A DNA stretch of 64,000 bases from Litchfieldia salsa (GTDB lineage Bacteria; Bacillota; Bacilli; Bacillales; Bacillaceae_L), in NCBI RefSeq assembly GCF_900104555.1, contig NZ_FNJU01000009.1, forward strand, positions 1-64,000, given 5' to 3'. Shown here one piece after another: positions 52,779 to 62,532 of the stretch (positions are counted from its first letter, which is position 1; every line of letters starts with the position of its first letter). Both the position numbers and the translations under genes were made by a program. The notes beneath the pieces were generated by a model, which searched no databases, was not told the origin of the DNA, and was given only the letters and a program-made list of their open reading frames with translations.

Positions 52779-53065
52779 TAAATTTCGCTTAATTTTTTTA
52801 ACATTTTAGTACTTTTTAGCCATAAAGCAATAAAGTAAACATTTTTCCAGTATAATAAAGTTTGTCAGATTTTTTAACAAACATAGCAAAATTCACTCTA
52901 CCTTAGTGAATTTTGGGAATTTTTAAAAAAACGAACAACGATATTAAACTCTATAAAAATATAGTAATCATACTATTGTAATATTTATATGGACTCGGTA
53001 TTATATACCTATCTGTGTAAAAAATTTGTAACAGAAAATTAAAGAATGAAAGGATGGGATTAAGG

Positions 53066-53971
53066 ATGAGCCAACCAGAGCTACAACCAACATCTTCAAC
53101 AACAATTCCTGTAAGTGAGCAGAGTACAAGGCTCACTGCATCGAAGCAGTTTTATAAGAAGTTAGCTAAGAATAAAGCTGCACTTGCAGGTGCAATAATT
53201 GTGTCAGTATTTGTATTGCTTGCTTTATTAGCTCCAGCGATTGCACCATATAACCCAAACACCATAGATATTGCCAATAAATTGCAAACACCATCAGCAG
53301 AACATTGGTTTGGTACAGATGATAAAGGGAGAGATATTCTAAGTCGCTTGCTTCATGGATCTAGGATTTCCTTAACTGTCGGTGTTTTATCCACTCTTCT
53401 AGGAGCAGCTGTCGGAATCGTGCTAGGAATTGTTGCTGGTTATTATGGAAGATGGATTGATTCATTAATCATGAGAATTTGTGATATTTTACTAGCTTTC
53501 CCAGGAATCTTATTGGCCTTAGCGATCGTTAGTATTTTAGGAGCTAGTACAACAAATGTTATTATAGCGATTGCGTTTTTCGCGGTTCCAACATTTGCTA
53601 GAATTGTACGAGGATCTACTTTGACAGTCAAAAAGCTAGAGTACATTGATGCGATTAGAGCGATGGGAGCTACAGATTTCAGAATTATTTTTAAACATAT
53701 CCTCCCAAATATCGTTTCACCTATTATTGTTCAATCAACACTTTATATTGCGTCAGCGATTATTACTGCTGCAGCACTTTCATTCCTTGGAATGGGAACA
53801 CAACCACCAGATCCTGAATGGGGAACGATGTTGAGTGAAGGAAGATCATATATCCGTCAGGCACCATATATCACTCTGTTTCCAGGATTAGTTATATTAG
53901 TAGTAGTTATTGGATTCAATTTATTCGGAGACGGTCTCCGTGATGCGTTAGATCCAAAAACTAGAAAATAA
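53066..53971 (+). CDS. Oligopeptide ABC permease (DppC/OppC-like)
   Basis: A 301-residue permease with six predicted helices; N-terminal FYKKLAKNKAALAGAIIVSVFVLLAL is typical of the DppC subfamily. The EAA-type loop is IDAIRAMGATDFRIIFKHILPNI. It pairs with the DppB-like protein encoded next. ATG 53066 and the upstream ATG 53054 are both possible; GAAAGGATG placement favours the second. The gene starts a four-gene operon. Confidence 0.9.
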   Translation: MSQPELQPTSSTTIPVSEQSTRLTASKQFYKKLAKNKAALAGAIIVSVFVLLALLAPAIAPYNPNTIDIANKLQTPSAEHWFGTDDKGRDILSRLLHGSRISLTVGVLSTLLGAAVGIVLGIVAGYYGRWIDSLIMRICDILLAFPGILLALAIVSILGASTTNVIIAIAFFAVPTFARIVRGSTLTVKKLEYIDAIRAMGATDFRIIFKHILPNIVSPIIVQSTLYIASAIITAAALSFLGMGTQPPDPEWGTMLSEGRSYIRQAPYITLFPGLVILVVVIGFNLFGDGLRDALDPKTRK

Positions 53972-53990
53972 TGAAGGGAAGGTGAACTAA

Positions 53991-54914
53991 ATGCTCGTAT
54001 TCATCCTTAGAAGACTATTTCAAACCATCCCCGTTATGATTGGGGTTACATTAGCTGTATTTTTGATGATGCACCTGATCCCTGGTGACGCAGCAAAAAT
54101 TATGGCAGGAGAAAATGCAAATCCAGAGCAAGTTGAACAAATGCGTGAAAACTTAGGTCTAAATGACCCACTTCATGTTCAATATTTTCGATTTCTCACA
54201 AATGCCGTTCAAGGTGATTTAGGGACATCAATCAGAACTTCTCGTCCAGTAGCAGAAGAAATTTTCGCTTCCCGTTTTGCCATTACGGTTCAGTTAGCAC
54301 TTATAGGGACAGCAGCTGCTGTTTTACTCGGGTTAATTGCAGGAATCATTTCAGCTACCCGAAAATACTCTCTTACTGATGTCGGTATTATGCTTGTTGC
54401 ATTATTCGGGCTTTCTATGCCAAACTTCTGGCTTGGTATTATGTTGATTTATTTATTTTCCGTTAATCTTGGAGTCCTTCCTGTTGCAGGTTGGGGAACC
54501 TGGGAACATATTATTCTACCAGCGATCACATTAGGAACAGGTGGAGCAGCGATTATCGCAAGGATGACTCGCTCAAGTATGTTAGAGGTAATCAATCAGG
54601 ATTATATCCGTACTGCCTATGCAAAAGGTGTGAGTGATCGTCTTGTTATTTATAAGCATGCTCTACGTAATGCACTAGTTCCTGTCGTGACAATCGTAGG
54701 ATTACAGTTTGGTGGTTTACTAGGCGGAGCAATCATTACTGAAACTGTATTTGCAATCAACGGTCTTGGACGTTTAATTATTGACTCGATCCGTGCGCAT
54801 GATTTTCCAATGGTGCAAGGTACCATTCTCGTTTGTGCGGTCCTATTTGTACTTGTTAACTTCCTTGTTGATATTACGTACCGCCTCATTAACAAACGAA
54901 TTGACTTGAATTAA
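53991..54914 (+). CDS. Oligopeptide ABC permease (DppB/OppB-like)
   Basis: A 307-residue permease with six predicted helices, starting [20 protein letters not shown] as DppB proteins do. The EAA loop is [26 protein letters not shown]. It follows the DppC-like gene by 19 nt with GAAGGGAAGGTG ahead of the ATG. The C-before-B order is reversed relative to many dpp operons. Confidence 0.92.
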   Translation: MLVFILRRLFQTIPVMIGVTLAVFLMMHLIPGDAAKIMAGENANPEQVEQMRENLGLNDPLHVQYFRFLTNAVQGDLGTSIRTSRPVAEEIFASRFAITVQLALIGTAAAVLLGLIAGIISATRKYSLTDVGIMLVALFGLSMPNFWLGIMLIYLFSVNLGVLPVAGWGTWEHIILPAITLGTGGAAIIARMTRSSMLEVINQDYIRTAYAKGVSDRLVIYKHALRNALVPVVTIVGLQFGGLLGGAIITETVFAINGLGRLIIDSIRAHDFPMVQGTILVCAVLFVLVNFLVDITYRLINKRIDLN

Positions 54915-54928
54915 GGAGGTTGAATAGA

Positions 54929-55945
54929 ATGACTATAGCGAAAAACGATAATATCTTAGAAGTAATCAATCTACGTACCTCCTTTTTTACAGATGAGGGC
55001 GAAGTAAAAGCAGTAGATGGCGTTGATTTTACAATAGAAAAAGGGAAAACCCTTGGAGTTGTAGGGGAATCTGGGTCAGGAAAAAGTATTACATCCTTAT
55101 CGATTCTTCGTTTGCTAGAAGAAACAACTGGTAAAATTGTTGGTGGAGAAATTCTTTTCAAAGGGGAAAATCTACTCGACAAAACCAAGAAACAAATGAT
55201 GGGTATTCGCGGGAATAATATTTCGATGATTTTCCAAGAGCCGATGACCTCACTGAACCCTACCTTAACCTGTGGGGAACAAATTTCAGAATCGATTCGA
55301 ATTCATCAAAAATTAAACCGGAAAGATGCATGGGCGAAAGCGGTTGAAATGCTAACGCTTGTTGGTATTCCATCACCCGAGAAGCGCGCGAAGCAGTATC
55401 CTTTCGAATTATCAGGTGGAATGCGTCAGCGTGTGATGATTGCGATTGCGCTAGCTTGTAATCCAGAGCTACTTATTGCAGATGAACCTACGACTGCGCT
55501 AGATGTAACCATTCAAGCACAAATCCTTGATTTAATTAAGAAACTTCAACAAGAGCTAGGCACTTCCCTCATGATGATTACACATGATCTAGGTGTTGTT
55601 GCTGAGATGTGTGATTATGTTGCGGTTATGTACTGTGGGAAGGTTGTCGAGTATGCAGATGTGAAAACACTGTTTACTGAGCCTAAACATCCATATACGG
55701 TTGGACTAATCAATTCTGTACCAAAGCATGACCGAGATTACGAAGGTGACCTTGCTGTTATCCCTGGGTCTGTTCCAAGTCCATTTTCACTTCCACAAGG
55801 CTGTCGATTTGCACCAAGATGTGAACATGCTCGTGAGATTTGTAAGACGGAATTACCTGAGTTGTTGGAGATCAACAAAGGGGATCAGGTTCGTTGCTGG
55901 ATGTATACTGAGAAATGGGAAAAAGAGGAGGTTCCTCAGCCATGA
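54929..55945 (+). CDS. Oligopeptide ABC ATPase (DppD/OppD-like)
   Basis: A 338-residue ATPase. It has Walker A GESGSGKS, signature [12 protein letters not shown], Walker [13 protein letters not shown], and the C-terminal oligopeptide-transporter extension with its FeS-type cysteines ([15 protein letters not shown]). The start is ATG 54929 with AAGGAGG 9 nt upstream; a TTG three codons earlier is rejected. It overlaps the next gene by 4 nt. Confidence 0.93.
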   Translation: MTIAKNDNILEVINLRTSFFTDEGEVKAVDGVDFTIEKGKTLGVVGESGSGKSITSLSILRLLEETTGKIVGGEILFKGENLLDKTKKQMMGIRGNNISMIFQEPMTSLNPTLTCGEQISESIRIHQKLNRKDAWAKAVEMLTLVGIPSPEKRAKQYPFELSGGMRQRVMIAIALACNPELLIADEPTTALDVTIQAQILDLIKKLQQELGTSLMMITHDLGVVAEMCDYVAVMYCGKVVEYADVKTLFTEPKHPYTVGLINSVPKHDRDYEGDLAVIPGSVPSPFSLPQGCRFAPRCEHAREICKTELPELLEINKGDQVRCWMYTEKWEKEEVPQP

Positions 55946-56958
55946 GTACAAAAAACTTACTAGAGGTTAAAAACCTCAAGCAATACTTCCCTATTAAAGG
56001 TGGAGTCTTAGGACGAACAATCAACCATGTAAAAGCTGTAGATGATATTAGTTTTTCCGTTAAAGAAGGCGAAACGGTTAGTATTGTTGGAGAGTCTGGC
56101 TGTGGTAAATCAACCACAGGTCGAGCAATCCTTCGTCTAGACAATCCTTATGCTGGAGAAGTTATGTTTGATGGAGAAGATTTATTGAGCTTAAACAAAA
56201 AGGAAATGAGAAAGAAACGAAATGATCTTCAAATTATCTTTCAAGATCCTTATGCGTCATTAAATCCAAGACAAACAGTCAGCCAAATTTTAGAAGAAGC
56301 GATGGAAATTCAAAATGTCGTTCCTAAGAATGAGCGTCGAAAAGTAATTGAGGAATTGCTTCAGACGGTTGGAATTGGCGCACATCAAATTGATCGTCAT
56401 CCACATGAATTTAGTGGTGGTCAGCGCCAACGTGTCGGAATTGCCAGAGCTTTATCAGTAAATCCTAAGTTAATTATTTGTGATGAAGCTGTATCAGCGT
56501 TAGATGTTTCCATTCAAGCACAAGTACTAAATCTATTAAAAGACTTGCAACGAAAATTCCAATTAACTTACTTGTTCATCTCACATGACCTTGGAGTTGT
56601 TCGTCATATTTCAGATCGTATCATCGTGATGTATTTAGGAAAAATAGTAGAGATTGCTGACAAGAAATCATTGTTCGAAAACCCACAGCATCCATACACA
56701 TATGCTTTACTATCTGCAATTCCTAGTACAAATATTGGAGAAAAGAAAGAAAGAATCATACTAAAAGGTGATGTTCCTTCACCTATCAATCCTCCATCAG
56801 GATGTAGGTTCCACACTCGTTGTCCTTTCGCCTTTGACCGTTGTCGTACAGAAGAGCCGAAACTCCACCATGTCGATGGAGAACAACAAGCTGCATGTCA
56901 CCTAGTTGAAGATGGAAAAATTAATCTAGCAGAACTCTCATTACAAGCAAACAGATAG
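55942..56958 (+). CDS. Oligopeptide ABC ATPase (DppF/OppF-like)
   Basis: A 338-residue ATPase. It has Walker A GESGCGKS, signature FSGGQRQRVGIARAL, Walker B LIICDEAVSALD, and C-terminal CRFHTRCPFAFDRCR. The start is ATG 55942, overlapping the previous stop as ATGA, with GAGGAGG 10 nt upstream. It completes the importer; its stop codon lies inside the terminator stem. Confidence 0.93.
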   Translation: MSTKNLLEVKNLKQYFPIKGGVLGRTINHVKAVDDISFSVKEGETVSIVGESGCGKSTTGRAILRLDNPYAGEVMFDGEDLLSLNKKEMRKKRNDLQIIFQDPYASLNPRQTVSQILEEAMEIQNVVPKNERRKVIEELLQTVGIGAHQIDRHPHEFSGGQRQRVGIARALSVNPKLIICDEAVSALDVSIQAQVLNLLKDLQRKFQLTYLFISHDLGVVRHISDRIIVMYLGKIVEIADKKSLFENPQHPYTYALLSAIPSTNIGEKKERIILKGDVPSPINPPSGCRFHTRCPFAFDRCRTEEPKLHHVDGEQQAACHLVEDGKINLAELSLQANR

Positions 56959-56982
56959 GGGCATCCCCTATCTGTTTTTTTA
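56953..56982 (+). terminator. Terminator of the oligopeptide transporter operon
   Basis: AGATAGGGG-cat-CCCCTATCT followed by G and seven T; the TAG stop codon is part of the stem. Confidence 0.92.
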
Positions 56983-57011
56983 GGTTTGGTGGGGGTGCAT
57001 GGGTGGTGCAT

Positions 57012-57110
57012 GGGGACGGTTCTCGCGTCTCATTTTGAGTGGTGTACTAAGGCCTCATGCAAATCTAGTATCTCTTTTAAGTGGTGCACGAGAACCGTCC
57101 CCACTTCCCA
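57012..57110. repeat. Dispersed REP-like inverted pair
   Basis: Forward 57012-57032 and reverse 57083-57110 between the transporter operon and the sigma gene. The rest of the 56983-57306 gap holds nothing recognised. Confidence 0.9.
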
Positions 57111-57306
57111 AATTCTATACTTACTCTACATATCCCCCACTGTTCTCCCCTTAAACTTCACGTATGTTCTTATGAAACGTTATTTACGCCGCATGCTCCC
57201 CCCATCAAACAACACACTTGCCATTTAGACGAACCCATGAAATTCATTTACTTTAGAACTACCGACGGAATATTAAAAAGCGCGCTTTTTTTAAGGAACT
57301 TTTACA

Positions 57307-57795
57307 TTGAGCCAACCCTTCGAAAAGCTAGTAGATGACTATAAACCACTTATTCTTACCATTATGAAAAAATTACACCTGTATCGTGATCACGAGGCCT
57401 TCTACCAAATAGGATTAATTGCATTGTGGGAGGCACATTGTCGCTTTGACCCTAAGAAAGGAGGGTTTTCTACCTTTGCATACAGCACAATCCGAGGCAG
57501 ATTGCTAGAATATTTAACAAAGGAAAATCAATTCTATGATCGTTTTTGCCAAGGCTTGCCGTCAGAGGAAGGATTCCATCTAGAAGATCCAAACCCGAAT
57601 CTTCCCTTCGAAAGTGACACAATGGAGCATTACTGTACAGGCTTATCAGATAATCAACGTAAATGGGTACAGAAACGAATTATCGAGGATAAACGAATTA
57701 TTGATATCGCTAAAGAAGAAGAAGTAACAACAGATGCAGTGAAATCCTGGGGCAGGGCAGCTATCAAAAAAATGAGGATGAATATTCTAAACTAG
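57307..57795 (+). CDS. Small sigma-70 family sigma factor
   Basis: A 162-residue sigma-like protein. The N-terminal region 2 is YKPLILTIMKKL...FYQIGLIALWEAHCRFDPKKGGFSTFAYSTIRGRLLEYL, and the C-terminal region 4 is LSDNQRKWVQKRIIEDKRIIDIAKEEEVTTDAVKSWGRAAIKKMR. No anti-sigma gene is adjacent. The start is TTG with AAGGA 9 nt upstream. The target regulon is unknown; it resembles the small non-ECF alternative factors of Bacillus. Confidence 0.85.
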   Translation: MSQPFEKLVDDYKPLILTIMKKLHLYRDHEAFYQIGLIALWEAHCRFDPKKGGFSTFAYSTIRGRLLEYLTKENQFYDRFCQGLPSEEGFHLEDPNPNLPFESDTMEHYCTGLSDNQRKWVQKRIIEDKRIIDIAKEEEVTTDAVKSWGRAAIKKMRMNILN

Positions 57796-57818
57796 TAATC
57801 TCGCAATGAATAGAGAGA

Positions 57819-57893
57819 GGCCGAGACAAACGTGTTTTAATTACATGAAATCCGGAAATTCAGTAAAACACTTTAGTTATGTCCCAGCCTCTT
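57819..57893. repeat. Long hairpin element (GAGGCTGGGACA type)
   Basis: GAGGC-cgagaca at the left pairs with TGTCccaGCCTC at the right, and GTGTTTTA with TAAAACAC inside, forming a hairpin about 75 nt long with a T-rich end. On the minus strand it begins GAGGCTGGGACATAAC, which resembles an intergenic element seen in other Firmicutes. It may also terminate the sigma gene. Confidence 0.65.
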
Positions 57894-57940
57894 TCAACTT
57901 ATCTATATGTTCTTGAAATCCAAAAAACCTTCCCCTGCTA

Positions 57941-58720
57941 TTATTTTACCTCACTCATAAATTCCTTTAAATTCTCTGGCCCCTCCAATTTTTCAACATT
58001 ACTCTTTGCACTCTCAGAGGAATATGTGAATATATAACTTCTCCCCTCGAACTTATATTGGTCTTCAAACTCAGTATATGATAATGTCTGAGCTTCTTCT
58101 GACAGACCCTCCAGAAACGTTTCCGAGTAAAAATGGACCTTAATTGAAAATCTTCCTAGGCTTTGATTCTGTAAATAAGTGACTACCTTGTATAACCACT
58201 CCAACTCCGCTTCTACCTTACCAGTTGGATCTCGTAAAACATGCAAAAAAAGAATATGATTTAATTTGCCTGAATGCTGCTGGGCGATTTCTTCATATTG
58301 CTTTGTAACACTATACTTTTTCCGTACATCCTCTGGTATTGAAACGTTTGCCATTAACAAAAACGAATCTGTGAATTGACCTATGTACGAATTTAACTGT
58401 TCATTTAGCTCAAAGCGCCACTTACTTTCGGCATAATTGTCACTTAAAATCTCACTCGACTCAGTAACATGGATTTGTATCGGTATATGTGGATTAGCGA
58501 TTGGGTTAGCCTCTATCTGATATGAACCATCACGTTCACCAAGAATCTTCGAATATTCCGCTTCCTTCAACTCAAATTCCTCATCATACTTACTCTCAAG
58601 GTATTTTTCAGCTGCATCTGTTGCTCGAAAACTAGTAAGATCGTAATAAATATAGTCATAAAAAATCACACCAATAAATAATAAAAGAATACCACCGAAA
58701 GTTACTAAACAGCCTTTCAT
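57941..58720 (-). CDS. Membrane-anchored protein of unknown function
   Basis: A 259-residue protein with one N-terminal helix (about 5-24) and a long extracytoplasmic, acidic domain containing many Tyr, Glu and Ser. No known motif is recognised. ATG start after a modest GGAGATTG site. It is not part of an evident operon. Confidence 0.7.
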   Translation of the reverse strand: MKGCLVTFGGILLLFIGVIFYDYIYYDLTSFRATDAAEKYLESKYDEEFELKEAEYSKILGERDGSYQIEANPIANPHIPIQIHVTESSEILSDNYAESKWRFELNEQLNSYIGQFTDSFLLMANVSIPEDVRKKYSVTKQYEEIAQQHSGKLNHILFLHVLRDPTGKVEAELEWLYKVVTYLQNQSLGRFSIKVHFYSETFLEGLSEEAQTLSYTEFEDQYKFEGRSYIFTYSSESAKSNVEKLEGPENLKEFMSEVK

Positions 58721-58835
58721 TTGTTCAATCTCCTATCTGTATCAACTCTCATGTTAGACGTGTGTAAGCATCTATTAGTTACACTTTTTAGCACAAAAAA
58801 AGAGCCAAGAAGACCGCCCTCCCAGCTCGAAAAAT

Positions 58836-58855
58836 GGTACACGAGAACCGTCCCC
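58836..58855 (-). repeat. Dispersed REP-like repeat, reverse copy
   Basis: GGTACACGAGAACCGTCCCC, ending 11 nt before the stop codon of the second GGDEF gene. Confidence 0.88.
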
Positions 58856-58866
58856 ATTATTCCCCA

Positions 58867-60159
58867 TTATTCACACCAATAACAAGCACTATTTTTTCCC
58901 TTTTCTTTAACATCATAAAGCGCTTGGTCTGCTCTTTTCACTAGCTGTTCAGGTGAAATATCTCGATTGTATGCAGAAATACCTATTGATGCCGTAATGG
59001 TGATACTATGCTTTTCGATCATCATTGGCTTTACAATTTCTCTTTGTATTCTTTCAACAATCTCGTGAACCTCAGCTTGATCATTCGGGGCTGTGAGAAT
59101 CACAATAAATTCGTCTCCACTCAACCGACAAACAATGTCTGTGGTACGAATAGACCGTTTAATCCGCTTTGAAAATTCAATGAGGACCGCGTCTCCACCA
59201 GCATGTCCATATTGATCATTCACATCCTTAAAGTGATCAATATCAAGATACATAAGCATTATACCAGTAGATTCATTACTACACCTTGCAATTTCCTTAC
59301 TTAATAATTGGTTAAAATAATACCGATTTGGCAAGCTTGTTAATGAATCATGAAAAGCTAAATATCTGAGCTCCTCTTCATGCTTTTTCCGTTCACTTAT
59401 ATCCCTTGAAACCAGGATTGTTCTCGTTTGATTATCATCAACGACATTTTGCAACTTCAAATCCATCCAAAGAAAACCCTCATCTCCAACTTTATAGCGG
59501 AGTTCGATTTGCAGAGGCGTTTGAGTATTTTCGATTTTTTCAAGCTTTGCCATGAAAAGGAGGATATCATTACGATAGATAAAATCCAAGATGGACTTAT
59601 TCAAACAATCATCAGGGGGAATTTTCAACAAAGCAGCTACTGAAGGAGACACATAAGTAATCGTTTGCTTATCATTAAGAATCATAATTAAATCTGACGT
59701 GTTTTCTGCAATAAATCGGTATTTCTCTCCACTTTCCATGATCTTCTTCTGCGCTGCAACTTGCTCCGTGACATCCTTATACATCGCAACGATGTATAAA
59801 AGCTCTCCATCAACATTAAGAATAGGACTATAAGATGCAAAAATCTCAAGTAATTCACCCGATTTTGTGAGTCGCTGCACTTCATAATAATCAAGCCGTT
59901 CACCTTTTTCCATTCTTTTTAAAAAGGGCTGTTGATCTTCAATCAAGTGTTGAGGGAGGATTGGTGGCTGCAGATGACCTTTTAGCTCTTCACTACTATA
60001 ACCAAGAATCCGCTCAAACGCTGGATTCGCCTTTAATATTGAACCATCAGGTGCAATCAAAAAGATTGCGTCATTGGTATTATTCCAGATTAACTCGAAC
60101 TCATTGGTCGCTGAGAAATCCTGCTTACTAGTAACCCTATAATGATTTATCGAATTCAT
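58867..60159 (-). CDS. PAS-PAS-GGDEF diguanylate cyclase, copy B
   Basis: A 430-residue soluble protein with the same order as copy A at 41970-43256: PAS (about 22-130), PAS (140-255), GGDEF (265-430) with CRLSGDEFIVIL. Long stretches are the same in both (for example ELIWNNTNDAIFLIAP versus ELIWENTNDAIFLIAP). The pair is a duplication about 17 kb apart in the same orientation. A GGGGGA site precedes the ATG. Confidence 0.9.
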   Translation of the reverse strand: MNSINHYRVTSKQDFSATNEFELIWNNTNDAIFLIAPDGSILKANPAFERILGYSSEELKGHLQPPILPQHLIEDQQPFLKRMEKGERLDYYEVQRLTKSGELLEIFASYSPILNVDGELLYIVAMYKDVTEQVAAQKKIMESGEKYRFIAENTSDLIMILNDKQTITYVSPSVAALLKIPPDDCLNKSILDFIYRNDILLFMAKLEKIENTQTPLQIELRYKVGDEGFLWMDLKLQNVVDDNQTRTILVSRDISERKKHEEELRYLAFHDSLTSLPNRYYFNQLLSKEIARCSNESTGIMLMYLDIDHFKDVNDQYGHAGGDAVLIEFSKRIKRSIRTTDIVCRLSGDEFIVILTAPNDQAEVHEIVERIQREIVKPMMIEKHSITITASIGISAYNRDISPEQLVKRADQALYDVKEKGKNSACYWCE

Positions 60160-60353
60160 ATTAGAATCCCCCGTAAAAATGTGAAATACAAAACGCTCAA
60201 AGTTAACGCATACTTACATAGTATAATAAAAATTCCCAAAAAAGGGAATGAAAAAATGGTTCATTAGGTCTAGTTCTATGGTCTGGTGCCCGGGTTCAGT
60301 TCACTTTCGCGTCTCAACCTCCGTACACAGATCTGGTGCACGGGGTGGTGCAT

Positions 60354-60589
60354 GGGGACGGTTCTCGTGTCTCAACACTATACTCTTACGAGAAACGCCA
60401 TATGAGAACTAGTACATACCACTTATGCAGACAATTCGATGCTTCACGAGAACCGTCCTCTCGCACCATTATGACATATAATATACGTTTCACATTAAAA
60501 TCGTTTAATAGAATCATAGAAAAATGGCCAGGGGAAAAATCCCCTGACCTTAAACATTTTGTAAAAAATGAGACATGAGAACCGTCCCT
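60354..60589. repeat. Dispersed REP-like repeats, one forward and two reverse
   Basis: Forward 60354-60374, reverse about 60445-60468, reverse 60569-60589; the last lies 3 nt from the amidase stop codon and between it and the terminator. No gene is seen in the rest of the 60160-60592 gap. Confidence 0.9.
60525..60548 (-). terminator. Terminator of the amidase gene
   Basis: GGcCAGGGG-aaaaat-CCCCTGaCC with TTTTT after the stem on the minus strand. Confidence 0.75.
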
Positions 60590-60592
60590 ATA

Positions 60593-62218
60593 TCACTCAA
60601 ACAAAGGTGCTACTCGTTTTTTAGAATTTTGTTCATATGAGTATGCGAGTTCAATTAATCTTGCTTCACTGTAGGCCATTCCTGTAAATGTCACTCCGAC
60701 AGGCATTCCAACATTGCTATAGCCAGCTGGTACCGTAATTGATGGATATCCTGCTTTCGCTGGAATTCCTGCACCTCTATTATTCGCAAATAACAGTGCA
60801 TCAAGATTGTTTTCTTTCATGACTTTATCAATACCTAATTCTCTTGAATATTTAATATCATCTGCACGTTGTTGTAAGTAAGTTGGATCCTCAAGACTTT
60901 CACTTAATGCTTCTGAACGCTCAAGATGAATCTGCCCGTACTTCATTCGAACATCTGGATCTTGCTTGTTAAATTCAATAATGTCAGCGAGGGTTCTTAC
61001 TGGCACATTGTCTGAGACAGTCTTTAAATAATCGTTTAAGTTATGTTTAAATTCATACCATAATACTTGCGAAGTATAAGTATGTCTCGGAATGGTCACT
61101 TCTTCGATAATTGCACCTTGTGCTTCCATCACTTCAATCGCTTCTTCTACTATTCTCTTCTGCTCTCTTGTTGCTTCATTATAGGTTGAAAGAAAGTTAT
61201 AATCAATTCCAATTCTTGCACCTTCTAGCCCATCTAATTTAAGGTGTTTCGTATAATCTGTTAATGCTTTTCCTTCACTCGTTTCAGTGATTGGATCTGT
61301 TGGATCAACACCTGTTAGTACACCCAATGTAATCGCAGCATCTGTAACCGTTCTTGCCATAGGTCCTGCTGTATCTTGACTCATTGATAATGGAATAATC
61401 CCCGTGCGACTTACTAACCCGACAGTAGGTTTAATCCCGACTAATGAATTTGCACTTGATGGACTTAGAATAGACCCTGATGTTTCTGTCCCAATAGCTA
61501 CAACCGCAAAGTTTGAAGCAATTCCAGCACCAGACCCTGAACTAGAACCACCCACACTTCCTGCTGAAAAAGTTTCTGGCCCATACGGATTAAGAACTTG
61601 CCCACCAAGAGCACTATACCCACTTGGTACACCAGTTGTCATAAAATAAGCCCACTCACTCATATTGGCTTTTCCTAAAATAATGGCTCCAGCTTCACGA
61701 AGTTGTTTTGCAACCCAAGAATCTTCACTCGCATAATTATCTTTAAGTGCAATCGTCCCTGCAGTAGTAGGCATGTTGTCCTTGGTATCTACGTTATCTT
61801 TTAAAAGCACAGGAATTCCAAAAAGTGGCCCTTGCTTTCCTTTGCCTCGTACTTTGTCCATTTCTGCAGCAATTTCTAAGGCATCTGGATTAATGGTTAA
61901 AACTGAATTAATTGTTGGACCATTTTGATCATATTTCTCTATTCGATCCAAGTACATTTGTACAAGCTCAACCGAAGTAATTTTATTAGTTTGTAATGCC
62001 TTTTGAATTTGTTCAATCGTTGTTTCTTCAATCACAAATGATTGAATCCCTGTCGCTAAACCTGCAGTCACATTCTTCGATACAGCACTTGAAGCTTTTT
62101 CATTCTTTGAAACGGCATTTGCAGAATTTCCATTAGCAAACCCTAATGTTGGAGCCATCAGCATTGTCAGAACCATTGACGACGTGACGAATGTTTTTAT
62201 CATACTCTTCTTTTTCAT
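60593..62218 (-). CDS. Secreted amidase-signature enzyme
   Basis: A 541-residue amidase with a signal peptide (1-29, ending GFANG). The amidase-signature triad is present: K140 (LLKDNVDT), cis-Ser near 225 (VGGSSSGSGAG) and nucleophile S249 in GTETSGSI. The fold is that of GatA-type amidases, but export and the lack of gatB/gatC point to an extracellular amide hydrolase. Similar secreted amidases occur in Bacillus. GGGGG precedes the ATG. Confidence 0.9.
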   Translation of the reverse strand: MKKKSMIKTFVTSSMVLTMLMAPTLGFANGNSANAVSKNEKASSAVSKNVTAGLATGIQSFVIEETTIEQIQKALQTNKITSVELVQMYLDRIEKYDQNGPTINSVLTINPDALEIAAEMDKVRGKGKQGPLFGIPVLLKDNVDTKDNMPTTAGTIALKDNYASEDSWVAKQLREAGAIILGKANMSEWAYFMTTGVPSGYSALGGQVLNPYGPETFSAGSVGGSSSGSGAGIASNFAVVAIGTETSGSILSPSSANSLVGIKPTVGLVSRTGIIPLSMSQDTAGPMARTVTDAAITLGVLTGVDPTDPITETSEGKALTDYTKHLKLDGLEGARIGIDYNFLSTYNEATREQKRIVEEAIEVMEAQGAIIEEVTIPRHTYTSQVLWYEFKHNLNDYLKTVSDNVPVRTLADIIEFNKQDPDVRMKYGQIHLERSEALSESLEDPTYLQQRADDIKYSRELGIDKVMKENNLDALLFANNRGAGIPAKAGYPSITVPAGYSNVGMPVGVTFTGMAYSEARLIELAYSYEQNSKKRVAPLFE

Positions 62219-62424
62219 ACGGAACCCCCTATAAATTATGTATATATTCTACCTATTTAAACTCTCCTTTCTCTTAATTATTTACTAGTTTAGTACGTTC
62301 ATAGATTTAATACTATTACTCTGTCAGTTCTTCTAACAAAGTATCTTTCGACAACCGAAATAGCTAATTTGTCTAAATTTGAAAAATAAAACGAAAACAA
62401 AATCATAGATTCTCAGGGGATATA

Positions 62425-62458
62425 AAAAAAGCTAGTAGACAGATTCTACTAACTTTTA
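62425..62458. terminator. Hairpin downstream of cueP
   Basis: AGcTAGTAGA-cagat-TCTACTAaCT with an A/T-rich tail; on the minus strand it ends in seven T. The rest of 62219-62424 is AT-rich with no gene. Confidence 0.55.
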
Positions 62459-62464
62459 GAGGTA

Positions 62465-62493
62465 TGTGACAGGAGAACCTTCCCCACGCACCA
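62465..62493 (-). repeat. Degenerate dispersed REP-like repeat, reverse copy
   Basis: GTGACAGGAGAACCTTCCCC plus ACGCACCA, with several changes from the core. Confidence 0.6.
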
Positions 62494-62509
62494 TCTCTAT
62501 ATACAAAGA

Positions 62510-62532
62510 AAAGCACCCTCAATAGGTGCTTT
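62510..62532 (-). terminator. Terminator overlapping the cueP stop codon
   Basis: AAAGCACC-ctcaat-aGGTGCTTT; on the minus strand the stem begins within the TAA stop and is followed by TTTTCTTT. Confidence 0.85.
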
